Shown here piece after piece: positions 15,355 to 22,220 of a stretch of 34,143 nucleotides of DNA. Positions within the stretch are counted from its first letter, which is position 1. The number at the start of each line of letters is the position of its first letter. The notes beneath the pieces were generated by a model. The model had not been told where the DNA came from. It saw only the letters and a program-made list of their open reading frames with translations, and searched no databases. The DNA is taken from assembly GCA_016703525.1 (NCBI GenBank), contig JADJBW010000026.1:1-34143 (forward strand). The letters are read 5' to 3'. The position numbers and the translations under genes are program-made. The stretch is from Actinomycetota bacterium. GTDB taxonomy: Bacteria > Actinomycetota > Acidimicrobiia > Acidimicrobiales > Microtrichaceae.

Positions 15355-16889
15355 GCGCGCTCACGGTGCAGGCACCGACGCGGCGTCTCGTGGTCGATGG
15401 TCGGTCCGTGACGGTTGTCCGTGGCCCGATCGTGGCTGGGTCTGGTGGCGGGGTGTCGGTGCACGGCGCGTTGTCGGGCCGCGACGCGGCGGACTCGCAT
15501 CCGCTCGCAGCGGTGACAGGGCTGGTCGATGCGCTCGCGGGGAAAGCGGCTGGCGGCGAGGTGGTCGCGGCGTTCATGACGCATCCGGGGACGCTGCCTG
15601 CGGGCGCGCCGTGGGAGGGGATGACGGTCCTCGTTGCTGGCGATCCCGCGGGGTTGTACGTGGTGGACGCCGCGGGGACGCTGGTCATGTCGAGGTCTGC
15701 GGCCGACATGGCCGGGGAGGTCTGGTCGGCGCAGGCCGTCGACCCGCTGACCGCGCCGCGTGTCGGTGCGGCGTTTGTGGCGGTGGACTTGACGGCGTTC
15801 GGTGGTGGCGCCGGGCTGGTCGAGGTTGGGGCGGGGACTGACCTCGCCTCGATCCTTGACGCGGCGGCGGTGCTTCCGCCGCGTCTGCCGGGCAACACGA
15901 TCGACCTATTCCCGGTCGAGAACCCGGCGGTCGAGTGGGACGCCGGGGCGGGTGCCGCGGTGCTCGCGAGGGTCGAGTCTGGCGGTGTCGCGTTCGCCGC
16001 GGGCGAGGTGCTGTTCCAGGAGTCGACCGACCCTGCTGTGGCGGGTGCGTGGGAGGTGCCCGACCCGCCGACGCTCGGTGCTGTGGTGACGCGGCCCACG
16101 TCGATCCAGGGGACCGACGTGGCCCGTATCGGCCACAACACAGTTGTGAAACTGGCGCGCGGGCACCTTGATGGTGTCGATGCGGGGTTTGACGGGCAGC
16201 TGCTCGGCGTGATGGTCGACCCGCTCGCCGACGGTGGGATTCCGCAGCATCTCGGCTACCTCACGGCCTCGACAGTTGTGTCCAGCGACGGTTCGATCGT
16301 CGTGGTGCGTGAGCAGGACCCGGTGTTCGGTGAGCGGCGCCGAGTAGACCTCGGGGTCGACGAGGCGTGGCTTGCCGGGCAGATCGCGGCGGTTGCGCCG
16401 TCCAGCCCGACACGGACCCTGCTCGCCGCCGGGCCGACGATCGCCAACACGACGACACAGTCGTCGCTTCTGGCGTCGCCGATCGTGCTGCCGACGATCG
16501 GCACGAACGGCGAGGCAGACATCGACCTGGCGTTCGACCTGCGGTGCAACGTCTCGGCGGCGTCGATGCTGCTCACCCTTGTCGTCGGCGGGGTGACGGT
16601 GTGGGTGTCGGGGTCGTCACCGCAGTCGATCTCCCAGTCGGCCACGGGTCGTCATGCGGGGCCGATCAGGGTCCGGTTGTGGCGCGACTCTGCGTCGCAG
16701 ATGACGTGGGATGTGTCGTCGATGGTGACCGTGTCGACGACGGGTACGTCGTCGATCCGGTCGAGCGCTGGTGTCGCCGCGATCGATGTGTCGGGCGCGA
16801 CAGTTGATCTGCGGGTGACGCTCGGTGTCGCGTCGGCGCTCCTGACGGCGCAGACGGTGCGCGGCGTCGTCACGGTGTGGCAGCCGTGA
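15351..16889 (+). CDS. tail fibre / receptor-binding candidate
   Basis: The 512-residue product starts VSALTVQAPTRRLVVDGRSV. Near residues 36-54 it has HGALSGRDAADSHPLAAVTG, close to the HxxLxGRDAxDxHPIxAI motif that many phage fibre and collar proteins carry just after their attachment domain. The central part is beta-rich with repeated A-G-x-V-L stretches. The C-terminal 130 residues (TRTLLAAGPTIANTTTQSSL and on to VVTVWQP) look like a jelly-roll tip domain. This is the best candidate for host recognition here. The motif is seen directly; the host-binding role is inferred. Confidence 0.6.
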   Translation: MSALTVQAPTRRLVVDGRSVTVVRGPIVAGSGGGVSVHGALSGRDAADSHPLAAVTGLVDALAGKAAGGEVVAAFMTHPGTLPAGAPWEGMTVLVAGDPAGLYVVDAAGTLVMSRSAADMAGEVWSAQAVDPLTAPRVGAAFVAVDLTAFGGGAGLVEVGAGTDLASILDAAAVLPPRLPGNTIDLFPVENPAVEWDAGAGAAVLARVESGGVAFAAGEVLFQESTDPAVAGAWEVPDPPTLGAVVTRPTSIQGTDVARIGHNTVVKLARGHLDGVDAGFDGQLLGVMVDPLADGGIPQHLGYLTASTVVSSDGSIVVVREQDPVFGERRRVDLGVDEAWLAGQIAAVAPSSPTRTLLAAGPTIANTTTQSSLLASPIVLPTIGTNGEADIDLAFDLRCNVSAASMLLTLVVGGVTVWVSGSSPQSISQSATGRHAGPIRVRLWRDSASQMTWDVSSMVTVSTTGTSSIRSSAGVAAIDVSGATVDLRVTLGVASALLTAQTVRGVVTVWQP

Positions 16890-17974
16890 TCGCGATCGAA
16901 TGGGTCGGGCCGCCCGAGGTGTGGGGCGACGGCTACCCGTGGGCTCCGTTCGCTGTTGGGTTCGGAGCGGCGCTGCCGCGGTCCGTGACCTTTACCGGGT
17001 CGGTCGTTGACGTCGGCGGTTCGCCGTCGTCGACCGGGACATGGGAGTGGGTCGACGGCATCGAACCGTCGTTTGTCGATCTCACGGTGTCAGGTAGGAC
17101 GTACTCGGCGGTGTCGGCGGGGCTGACCGTCGCAACCTCGGGGCTGCCTGGCGCCGGTGATCCGGTGGTGGTCGGGGCGACCTTCGCGGTGACGATCACA
17201 TGCTCGACCCCGGCGGCTACCTCCGCGGTGACGTGGACCGGCGAATCGGGACGCATCCCGCCGTTCGTCTCGGCATTCCTCCATCTGCCGGGCGGCGGGT
17301 ACCGTCCGACCGGCTGGGATGGTGTCCCGGTCGAGTCGCTCCCGGTGGTCCCTGCGGCGGATGTGTACCTGTCGTGGGGGTGCCCGCTCAGACCGCGAGT
17401 GCAGGGGAGCAGCCCTGGCGGGTCCATCTCGGTTGGCGTGTGGGTCACCCCGACGCTACTGCGGGTCGTGTGCGCTGATACGGCCCCTGGATCCGGCGGA
17501 CAGTTCGCGCTTGCTGCGAATTTCGGGGAGGCGCCGGGGGTGTCGTCAGCGTCGCCGGGCCCCGATGACCTCACCGACCCGCCGTACGCGGTGACGTGGA
17601 CCGGGTACGGCCCGGAAGGCGTGCACGTCGACTTGGGTGGCTCGCCGCCGCCACCGGAAGTGTCGTGGGCGACCGCTCACCCCGAGCGCGCATGGGGCGT
17701 CGACATCGAGGCTGGCACGACGGAAGTGCTCACCTTCGTCGTGACGACAGCTGTCGGCGCTGGGGAACCGTACGAGACGTACCCGCTCTTCGGCTGGTTC
17801 GAGTGGGGGACGCCGTCGCACGACACCTACACCTCATCATGGCCCGCTGGTGAGACATGGGAGTTCACCGTCGAGGTGTGGGTCAACACGACACCACCGC
17901 CACCCGTGTCGACCGGCTGGCGCGTCGGCGTCACCGCGGGCAGCCCGACGGGCTGGACCTGCGCTCAGCACTGA
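16886..17974 (+). CDS. minor tail protein, beta-rich (362 aa)
   Basis: The GTG chosen overlaps the previous stop by 4 bases; another GTG nine bases upstream is possible. The product begins VIAIEWVGPPEVWGDGYPWA and is rich in Trp, Pro, Thr and Gly. It has several Ig-like or fibronectin-like strand series (VTFTGSVVDVGG, FAVTITCSTPAATSAVTWTG, TYSAVSAGLTVATSGLPGAG). Pro runs (SPPPPEVSW, TTPPPPVSTGW) look like inter-domain linkers. No family is recognised. Position as the last tail gene before lysis suggests an accessory fibre or surface protein. Confidence 0.55.
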   Translation: MIAIEWVGPPEVWGDGYPWAPFAVGFGAALPRSVTFTGSVVDVGGSPSSTGTWEWVDGIEPSFVDLTVSGRTYSAVSAGLTVATSGLPGAGDPVVVGATFAVTITCSTPAATSAVTWTGESGRIPPFVSAFLHLPGGGYRPTGWDGVPVESLPVVPAADVYLSWGCPLRPRVQGSSPGGSISVGVWVTPTLLRVVCADTAPGSGGQFALAANFGEAPGVSSASPGPDDLTDPPYAVTWTGYGPEGVHVDLGGSPPPPEVSWATAHPERAWGVDIEAGTTEVLTFVVTTAVGAGEPYETYPLFGWFEWGTPSHDTYTSSWPAGETWEFTVEVWVNTTPPPPVSTGWRVGVTAGSPTGWTCAQH

Positions 17975-18007
17975 TCGATCATCACGGACGCTGCCCGCTG
18001 TGGCCGA

Positions 18008-18043
18008 CGCGCTGACCCTTCCGGTTCCCCTGGGGTCAGCGCG
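18008..18043 (+). terminator. hairpin between tail and lysis genes
   Basis: An 11-bp perfect stem (18008-18018 with 18033-18043) and a 14-base loop lie in the 128-base gap after the last tail gene. No T-tract follows, so it is a partial terminator or mRNA-processing structure at best. Confidence 0.5.
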
Positions 18044-18102
18044 GCCGGTGACGCCGCTGGGGCTTGTTGGCGGCGGCGTCCGCCCAACCCCGAAGGGGAA
18101 CA

Positions 18103-18453
18103 ATGGCAGCAACCATCATCGCCGTGATCGGCTGCGCGATCGCCGTGATCAGCGCGGCGACCGGCATCACATCGCGCGCCACGGCGGATGCAGCGTCCGC
18201 TCGGGCCGACCAGCTTGAACACGCCTGGCAGGCGTCGCGCGAGGAGCTCGGGCAGACCGAGCGACGCTGCGCCGCCGACATCGGGCGTCTCGAGGCCGAG
18301 ATAGCGCTCCTCCGCGAGGGCGTGCTCGCTGACATCGCCGCCGAGATCGGCGAGCGAGTCGTCGCTGCGATCGCCCCCGAGATGCGCACCCTGATCGCGT
18401 CTCGCCAGGTCGGCGGGCGGCGAAAGACAGACCCCAAGGAGGGGACACCATGA
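18103..18453 (+). CDS. membrane-anchored coiled-coil protein in lysis cassette
   Basis: The ATG was chosen for the GAAGGGGA upstream. The 116-residue product has an N-terminal membrane helix (AATIIAVIGCAIAVISAATG, residues 2-21) and then a long charged helix with heptad spacing (ARADQLEHAWQASREELGQT, then GRLEAEIALLREGVLADIAA). A short basic tail follows (VGGRRKTDPKEGTP). This topology fits an accessory lysis protein, either a holin regulator or a spanin-like protein. Actinophages do not usually need spanins, so a second holin-type protein is more likely. It overlaps the holin start by 4 bases. Confidence 0.6.
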   Translation: MAATIIAVIGCAIAVISAATGITSRATADAASARADQLEHAWQASREELGQTERRCAADIGRLEAEIALLREGVLADIAAEIGERVVAAIAPEMRTLIASRQVGGRRKTDPKEGTP

Positions 18454-18692
18454 ACAAGCTCGCACTCATCGACATCGCAGAGCGGATGGTCCGCACGTTC
18501 ATCCAGGCGACATGCGCCGCACTGGCGACCGGCGCCGCCGGGCTGGAGGTCACGTCGCTGTCGTCGTGGCAGGCACTCGCGGTCGGCGGTGCGTCGGCTG
18601 GGGCGTCCGCGGTGATGGGGCTCATCACCGCCTGGTTTGGTGACCGATCGACCGCGAGCTTGATCCCGGCCGCAGACGGCGCGGAACACTGA
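18450..18692 (+). CDS. holin (r1t-like)
   Basis: The 80-residue product begins MNKLALIDIAERMVRTFIQA. It has a first hydrophobic segment (FIQATCAALATGAAGL, about 17-32), a short polar turn with SSWQALAVGG, a second hydrophobic segment (GASAGASAVMGLITAW, about 47-62) and a charged C-terminus. The ID-AERx-x-x-TF-Q-A opening and two-helix layout match the r1t-type holins seen in many actinophages. Holins open the membrane to let the endolysin through. It sits between the coiled-coil protein and the endolysin with overlaps of 4 and 1 bases. Confidence 0.75.
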   Translation: MNKLALIDIAERMVRTFIQATCAALATGAAGLEVTSLSSWQALAVGGASAGASAVMGLITAWFGDRSTASLIPAADGAEH

Positions 18693-19555
18693 TGGCGACG
18701 GCCGAGTCTCGCGGTTGGGGGCCGGGCTGGCCGACCGACAACCGCAAGAAATGCGGATGGGCTGATGGCGGCGGTGTCCGTCTGCTCGTGCGTGCCGAGA
18801 TCGTCGAGCTCGTGTCGATCCTGCTGAGCGAGACGGCGCGCCGCGGATACGCCCTTGACCCGGTGGCGGACGATTGGGGCTACGCGTCGCGGCCGATCCG
18901 CGGCACGAGCACGCCCTCCAACCACAGCTGGGGGTTGGCGGTCGACCTGAACGCCAGCTCGAACCCGATGGGGTCGGAGCTGGTGACCGACATGCCCGCG
19001 TGGATGGTCGACATGTGGACGTCGTGCGGGTTCCGGTGGGGCGGCTCCTACCATGGCCGCAAAGACGCGATGCACTACGAATACATGGGCCGCCCCACCG
19101 ACGTGGCCCGCGACACGACTACCGCTCGGCGTCTCGCCGGGCAACCCTCGATCACGACAGGAGACGAAATGTCGGCAGCAGAGGTCGCACAGATCACGAC
19201 CGCTATCGGTGCGCTCGGCGTGCAGGTCGAGGACCTGCGCAAGCGAATCGACGGCATCGCCCCGAAGACGCTGGTGGACACGGGCGGGCGCGCTGCGCGG
19301 GTCGACGCGACCGCGTCCGTACCACTCACGGCCGACCAGGTCGCCCTTGACCGTTTCCTCGGTGGCGGCGCTATGGGGTGGGTCGTCGAGGGCCTCGACC
19401 CGGCTTTCTTCGAGCAGCTTGTCGCGTCTCGCCCGTCCGCCGGCGGTCCGGTCGCCGGGCTGGCCGAGGCGATCGTGGAGCGGCTCGGCGAGATCCAGGC
19501 CGCGCCGCTGGCCGATGCGATCGCCGACGCACTGGCGCGCCGTCTGGCCTCGTGA
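18692..19555 (+). CDS. endolysin, M15-family peptidase
   Basis: The 287-residue product has an N-terminal zinc peptidase domain of the VanY/Ply500 type (about residues 20-131). The signature SNHSWGLAVD supplies His78 and Asp85 as zinc ligands. DAMHYE supplies Asp125, in the catalytic acid position, and His128 as third ligand. The enzyme should cut a peptide bond in peptidoglycan. A linker (132-159) leads to a 128-residue helical C-terminal domain with a coiled-coil start (ITTAIGALGVQVEDLRKRID), probably for wall binding or oligomerisation. Codon 160 is an ATG with AGGAG five bases upstream, so the C-terminal domain may also be made alone. No signal peptide is seen, consistent with holin-dependent export. 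Confidence 0.85.
   Translation: MATAESRGWGPGWPTDNRKKCGWADGGGVRLLVRAEIVELVSILLSETARRGYALDPVADDWGYASRPIRGTSTPSNHSWGLAVDLNASSNPMGSELVTDMPAWMVDMWTSCGFRWGGSYHGRKDAMHYEYMGRPTDVARDTTTARRLAGQPSITTGDEMSAAEVAQITTAIGALGVQVEDLRKRIDGIAPKTLVDTGGRAARVDATASVPLTADQVALDRFLGGGAMGWVVEGLDPAFFEQLVASRPSAGGPVAGLAEAIVERLGEIQAAPLADAIADALARRLAS
19159..19171 (+). promoter_or_regulatory. internal ribosome binding site and ATG in endolysin gene
   Basis: AGGAG at 19159-19163 is spaced five bases from an in-frame ATG at 19169. It lies at the boundary between the peptidase and the C-terminal domain. Use of this start would yield a 128-residue protein ending with the full endolysin. Confidence 0.55.
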
Positions 19556-19598
19556 TCGTGCTCCGCTGAGTCCCCCACCCTCGGCGTGGAGCGCGCCG

Positions 19599-19645
19599 GG
19601 CCCCCGTCACGCTGCTGCCCGCACGGCGCGTGACGGGGGCCTTTT
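19599..19645 (+). terminator. rho-independent terminator after the lysis genes
   Basis: A 14-bp perfect GC-rich stem (19599-19612 with 19628-19641), a 15-base loop and TTTT directly after it lie 44 bases past the endolysin stop. This is the strongest terminator in the window and should end the late transcript. Confidence 0.9.
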
Positions 19646-19710
19646 CGCGCGCGCGGGGTGATGCACGCTGCGGTGGTCGGCGCTGCCCTGGATATTTCTG
19701 TGGCAGATTG

Positions 19711-19739
19711 TTGACATGGTGTCGCAGGGGGAGTAGAAG
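19711..19739 (+). promoter_or_regulatory. strong sigma-70-like promoter for early genes
   Basis: A perfect -35 TTGACA (19711-19716), a 17-base spacer and TAGAAG (19734-19739, four of six -10 bases) follow the late terminator. It drives the gene at 19779, which has its own AAGGAG site. It is the closest to consensus of any promoter seen here, as expected for an early promoter used by host RNA polymerase. Confidence 0.7.
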
Positions 19740-19778
19740 TGGTCCTTGTCCAACAGCAACACCAAGGAGCACCACACC

Positions 19779-20162
19779 ATGAGCACCGAAGCCACCATCA
19801 CGACTGACGACACCGACTCGGCCTGCCAGACGGAGCGCATCGACTACACGTGGATCACGCCCGCGGCGATCAACGACGAGCTCGAGCGCATCGGCGACGG
19901 AGGGTGCTACCTGGCCGAGATGATGGGCGACCCATCCGACCGGGATGTGGCCGCGATGGCGCTGATCATCGGGGCCAACGGCCTTGATGCCCGCCACTAC
20001 ATGCGCAACGGCGGATGGAGTGCCGAGGACGCCGAGGCCGCCGAGGCCATGAGCGACGACGCATGGTACGAGCTGATGTCCCTGGCCGGGCAGCTCGCCG
20101 ACTCCGACCCGCAGGACCCCGACCTGCTGGCGAAATTCGGGCTCGCGGCGAGCGAGCGGTGA
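19779..20162 (+). CDS. acidic early protein (127 aa)
   Basis: The ATG has AAGGAG eleven bases upstream and follows a near-consensus promoter, so this gene is probably highly expressed early. The product is very acidic (TTDDTDSACQTERIDYTWIT, then DELERIGDGGCYLAEMMGDP, ending in SDPQDPDLLAKFGLAASER). It looks mainly helical, with two Asp/Glu-rich helices (AEDAEAAEAMSDDAWYELMS). No family is recognised. Strong expression, small size and acidity would suit a host-takeover or DNA-mimic protein, but this is speculation. It overlaps the next gene by 4 bases. Confidence 0.65.
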   Translation: MSTEATITTDDTDSACQTERIDYTWITPAAINDELERIGDGGCYLAEMMGDPSDRDVAAMALIIGANGLDARHYMRNGGWSAEDAEAAEAMSDDAWYELMSLAGQLADSDPQDPDLLAKFGLAASER

Positions 20163-20587
20163 GCTCCCGGGGCTCCCGCCCCGGGAGCTGCTGGTGCGGG
20201 GCCGGACGGGTCGAGGCCTTTACCCTGGTCGGAGCGGATCGCTCGGCGAATGGCTGGCGCTGCGCTGGCTGCGGCCACTTCGTCGAGGGCGCGGTGGCGT
20301 GCGTGTGCGATGGGTGCCTCACCGCTGACCCGGCGGCGGTCGCGGTGGCGATGGCTGCGGCCGGCGCGACGCGGGAGGCGATCGCCATGCGGGTGGAGCG
20401 GAGCACGCGCACTGTGTCGCGTTGGCTCGACGCGGCCGAGGCCCCGCGGCGGCGTCGAGGGCCGCCCGAGTCTCCGGCGCGGGCGCGAGGTCTTGAGATG
20501 CTCGCTGCTGGGTCGCGGCCGGCGGTGGTTGCCGAGGCGGTGGGGGTGTCGCTGCGGACGGCGCAGAGGTGGGCGGCGGGGCGATAA
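20159..20587 (+). CDS. zinc-binding, tandem helix-turn-helix DNA-binding protein
   Basis: The GTG start overlaps the acidic protein stop. The 142-residue product has a cysteine-rich N-terminus: Cys11 and Cys13, then Cys35, Cys38 and His40, then Cys48, Cys50 and Cys53. This is enough for one or two zinc sites. Two homeodomain-like helix-turn-helix units follow: AAGATREAIAMRVERSTRTV-SRWL (about residues 64-90) and AAGSRPAVVAEAVGVSLRTA-QRWA (about 116-140). They are separated by an Arg/Pro linker. The two HTH units resemble each other (AAG-x-R-x-x-x-A-x-x-V-x-x-S-x-R-T-x-x-RW), so they arose by duplication. It is likely an early transcription regulator; the target is unknown. Confidence 0.65.
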   Translation: MSSRGSRPGSCWCGAGRVEAFTLVGADRSANGWRCAGCGHFVEGAVACVCDGCLTADPAAVAVAMAAAGATREAIAMRVERSTRTVSRWLDAAEAPRRRRGPPESPARARGLEMLAAGSRPAVVAEAVGVSLRTAQRWAAGR

Positions 20588-20603
20588 CACCGGGAACGTG
20601 AGT

Positions 20604-20634
20604 GCAACGGCCCGCCTTCGTGGCGGGCCGTTGC
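20604..20634 (+). terminator. hairpin terminator after the two early genes
   Basis: A 13-bp perfect stem (20604-20616 with 20622-20634) capped by a TTCGT loop lies 16 bases after the stop. It is GC-rich with no T-tract. The tight UUCG-like loop would make the RNA hairpin very stable. Confidence 0.7.
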
Positions 20635-20881
20635 CGCGTCTAGGCCTCGGCGCGGTCGCGGTCCGCCCGCTTCCCGCAGCGACCGCGCACCCGGCGTGGC
20701 TGTCGGCGCGCCGCGCGAGGATCGGCGGCGTGATGTGCGAGGGAGGGGCCCAGGCGGCCAGCCGTCCTTGCACCCCGTAGGGGGCGGCGTCCATCAGATC
20801 CCGCAGTCGCTGCACTCGATGGTCACGCATCGTCGCTCACCGTAGGTCCCCTGAGCCGAAACCCAGACACCTGCCCTCACC
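20635..20881. other. intergenic stretch without a supported gene
   Basis: Between the hairpin and the operator region I see no rightward gene with a start signal. A leftward open frame from 20830 exists (MRDHRVQRLRDLMDAAPYGV) but runs antisense through the hairpin and the HTH gene, so it is not called. The stretch is GC-rich and could hold an untranslated leader or a decayed gene. Confidence 0.4.
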
Positions 20882-20899
20882 ATGGGTGACTTCACCCAT
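20882..20899. promoter_or_regulatory. palindromic operator ATGGGTGA-CT-TCACCCAT
   Basis: Perfect 8-bp arms with a 2-base centre lie 58 bases before the XRE regulator start. A third TCACC half-site precedes it (20876-20880). This is a likely binding site for the regulator itself or for a host factor. Confidence 0.6.
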
Positions 20900-20916
20900 A
20901 CTAAATCCTCACGTCT

Positions 20917-20939
20917 AGTCTTGACTATCCCTCAAGACT
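20917..20939. promoter_or_regulatory. palindromic operator AGTCTTGA-N7-TCAAGACT
   Basis: Perfect 8-bp arms with a 7-base spacer overlap the -35 box and spacer of the regulator promoter. Binding here would block RNA polymerase, so autoregulation is likely. Confidence 0.65.
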
Positions 20940-20950
20940 TCAGCGATACT
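20921..20950 (+). promoter_or_regulatory. promoter of the XRE regulator, probably leaderless
   Basis: TTGACT (20921-20926), an 18-base spacer and GATACT (20945-20950) put the transcript start at about the ATG at 20957. No Shine-Dalgarno sequence precedes that ATG, so translation is probably leaderless. Confidence 0.55.
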
Positions 20951-20956
20951 CAACCC

Positions 20957-21217
20957 ATGAGCATCACTCACGAGGAGATCGCCTCGGCCTGGCTCCGGCG
21001 CTGCGGTGAGAGCGTGCGGGCCGAGCGAGGCGAGCAGAGCCAGGCCGAGCTCGCGGCGGCAGCCGGGGTGTCCTCCCCGCTGATCAGCCTGATCGAGTCC
21101 GGAGCGATGAACCCCTCACCGAGGGTGCGACTCGCGATCGCCGATGCGCTCGATGTCGAGCCCGCCGAGCTGTGGGGGTGGCCGACCCTCGCCGAGATCC
21201 GCGGCGGTGCCGCATGA
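20957..21217 (+). CDS. XRE-family transcriptional regulator
   Basis: The 86-residue product has one XRE/Cro-type helix-turn-helix. It contains CGESVRAERGEQSQAELAAA, then AGVSSPLISLIESGAMNPSP, then RLAIADALDVEPAELWGW (about residues 15-75). The recognition helix is about residues 42-51. An upstream in-frame ATG at 20882 lies inside a palindromic operator and would add 25 residues of non-XRE sequence, so the later ATG is used. Two palindromes flank or overlap its promoter, pointing to self-repression and a possible Cro/repressor role. It is followed without a gap by the pentapeptide gene (ATGA overlap), whose two ends carry 19-bp direct repeats. Confidence 0.8.
   Translation: MSITHEEIASAWLRRCGESVRAERGEQSQAELAAAAGVSSPLISLIESGAMNPSPRVRLAIADALDVEPAELWGWPTLAEIRGGAA
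21199..21217 (+). repeat. 19-bp direct repeat, left copy
   Basis: Identical to 21864-21882. It covers the last codons and stop of the XRE gene and the ATG of the pentapeptide gene. The two copies start 665 bp apart. Confidence 0.85.
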
Positions 21218-21882
21218 CACCAACGGAACCCGCAGAGGTCATCGAGGCCCACCGGCTGTGGATGGCGGGCGAAGGGGGCAGCCGTGCCAACCTGAGCGGC
21301 GCCTTCCTGAGCGGCGCCTTCCTGGGCCACGCCAACCTGCGCTACGCCAACCTGAGCTACGCCAACCTGAGCGGCGCCTTCCTGAGCGGCGCCAACCTGA
21401 GCGGCGCCTTCCTGAGCGGCGCCAACCTGAGCGGCGCCAACCTGAGCGGCGCCTTCCTGAGCGGCGCCTTCCTGAGCGGCGCCAACCTGAGCGGCGCCAA
21501 CCTGAGCTACGCCGACTTGAGCGGCGCCGACCTGCGCTACGCCGACTTGAGCTACGCCGACTTGAGCTACGCCGACCTGAGCGGCGCCGACCTGAGCGGC
21601 GCCTTCCTCGACGCGACCCGCGGTCTCGTGTGGGCTCGCTCCGGCCCGTGCGGGATCGGACCACGTGAGATCCTCGGATGGTGGTCCACCACCGAGGGCC
21701 TCGTGGTTGAGGCGGGGTGCTTCCGCGGTTCGCCAGCGGAGATGCGCGCTCAAGTGGCGGCAGGCGGATGGGACTGGCCCGCCGCCGACCATAAGCGGCT
21801 TGCCGCCTCGGTGGAGAAGCACCTCCGGCGGGTCGAGGGCGACATCACGGAATGGCTCGCGGCCCGCGGCGGTGCCGCATGA
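21214..21882 (+). CDS. pentapeptide-repeat protein
   Basis: The 222-residue product has a 24-residue N-terminal helix and then 22 consecutive A(N/D/F)L-x-x repeats (residues 25-134, mostly ANLSG, AFLSG, ADLSG). This predicts a right-handed quadrilateral beta-helix about 5-6 coils long. A C-terminal domain of 88 residues follows (starts TRGLVWARSGPCGIGP), with charged helices near the end. Some pentapeptide proteins mimic DNA and protect or inhibit gyrase; others have unrelated roles, so none is assigned. The ATG overlaps the XRE stop. The gene is bounded exactly by 19-bp direct repeats, so it may be a removable cassette. The repeat DNA has a 15-bp period built of near-identical units, a sign of recent expansion. 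Confidence 0.85.
   Translation: MTPTEPAEVIEAHRLWMAGEGGSRANLSGAFLSGAFLGHANLRYANLSYANLSGAFLSGANLSGAFLSGANLSGANLSGAFLSGAFLSGANLSGANLSYADLSGADLRYADLSYADLSYADLSGADLSGAFLDATRGLVWARSGPCGIGPREILGWWSTTEGLVVEAGCFRGSPAEMRAQVAAGGWDWPAADHKRLAASVEKHLRRVEGDITEWLAARGGAA
21286..21615 (+). repeat. 22 tandem 15-bp units coding pentapeptides
   Basis: Units are variants of GCCAACCTGAGCGGC. Aromatic or Phe variants (GCCTTC, TAC) are interspersed, with Asn and Phe units in the first two thirds and Asp units in the last third. Confidence 0.9.
21864..21882 (+). repeat. 19-bp direct repeat, right copy
   Basis: Identical to 21199-21217. It covers the last codons and stop of the pentapeptide gene and the ATG of the next gene. 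Confidence 0.85.
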
Positions 21883-22187
21883 GCGTGTCGCCCCTGAGCA
21901 GGGGCCCGCGCACCCTCACCGAGGGCGACGTGCTCGCGGTCGCCGCAGCACTCGCGCCGACCATCGCTGCCGAGCTGACCGCCACACGCGCAGACCTCGA
22001 GGGTCTCGTGGCGTCGACCGTGCGCCCGGAGCGGCGTGCCCTCAGCGTCGACGAGTTCGCCACCGCGTGGGGCGTGAGCGCCTCGACGGTGCGACGGGCG
22101 ATCGACGATCGGCGGCTCCCGGCGATGCGTCTCACCGTCGGCGGGTCGATCCGCATCCCCGCCGACGCCACACCACCAGTCGACTAA
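21879..22187 (+). CDS. excisionase-like HTH protein
   Basis: The ATG overlaps the pentapeptide stop. The 102-residue product has a helical N-terminus (DVLAVAAALAPTIAAELTAT) and a C-terminal winged helix typical of excisionase/MerR-like proteins: ALSVDEFATAWGVSASTVRR followed by the wing RLPAMRLTVGGSIRIPADA (about residues 50-97). Such proteins bend DNA in excision or act as small repressors. No integrase is visible here, so a recombination role is unproven. It may instead pair with the XRE regulator as a switch. Confidence 0.65.
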   Translation: MSVSPLSRGPRTLTEGDVLAVAAALAPTIAAELTATRADLEGLVASTVRPERRALSVDEFATAWGVSASTVRRAIDDRRLPAMRLTVGGSIRIPADATPPVD

Positions 22188-22220
22188 CCACACCGAATCA
22201 CAGGGAGAGAGAGGGACACC

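Noticed and set aside
19997..20830. Leftward 277-residue frame starting MRDHRVQRLRDLMDAA
   Set aside because: It runs antisense through a terminator hairpin and two well-supported genes. Its first 50 residues look passable, so a decayed gene in 20635-20830 is possible, but I cannot support it.
20968..21822. Long leftward open frame with AAQVG/AAQEG repeats opposite the pentapeptide gene
   Set aside because: It is the antisense reading of the 15-bp repeat units. The forward frame has a start in the usual overlap and a typical pentapeptide pattern.
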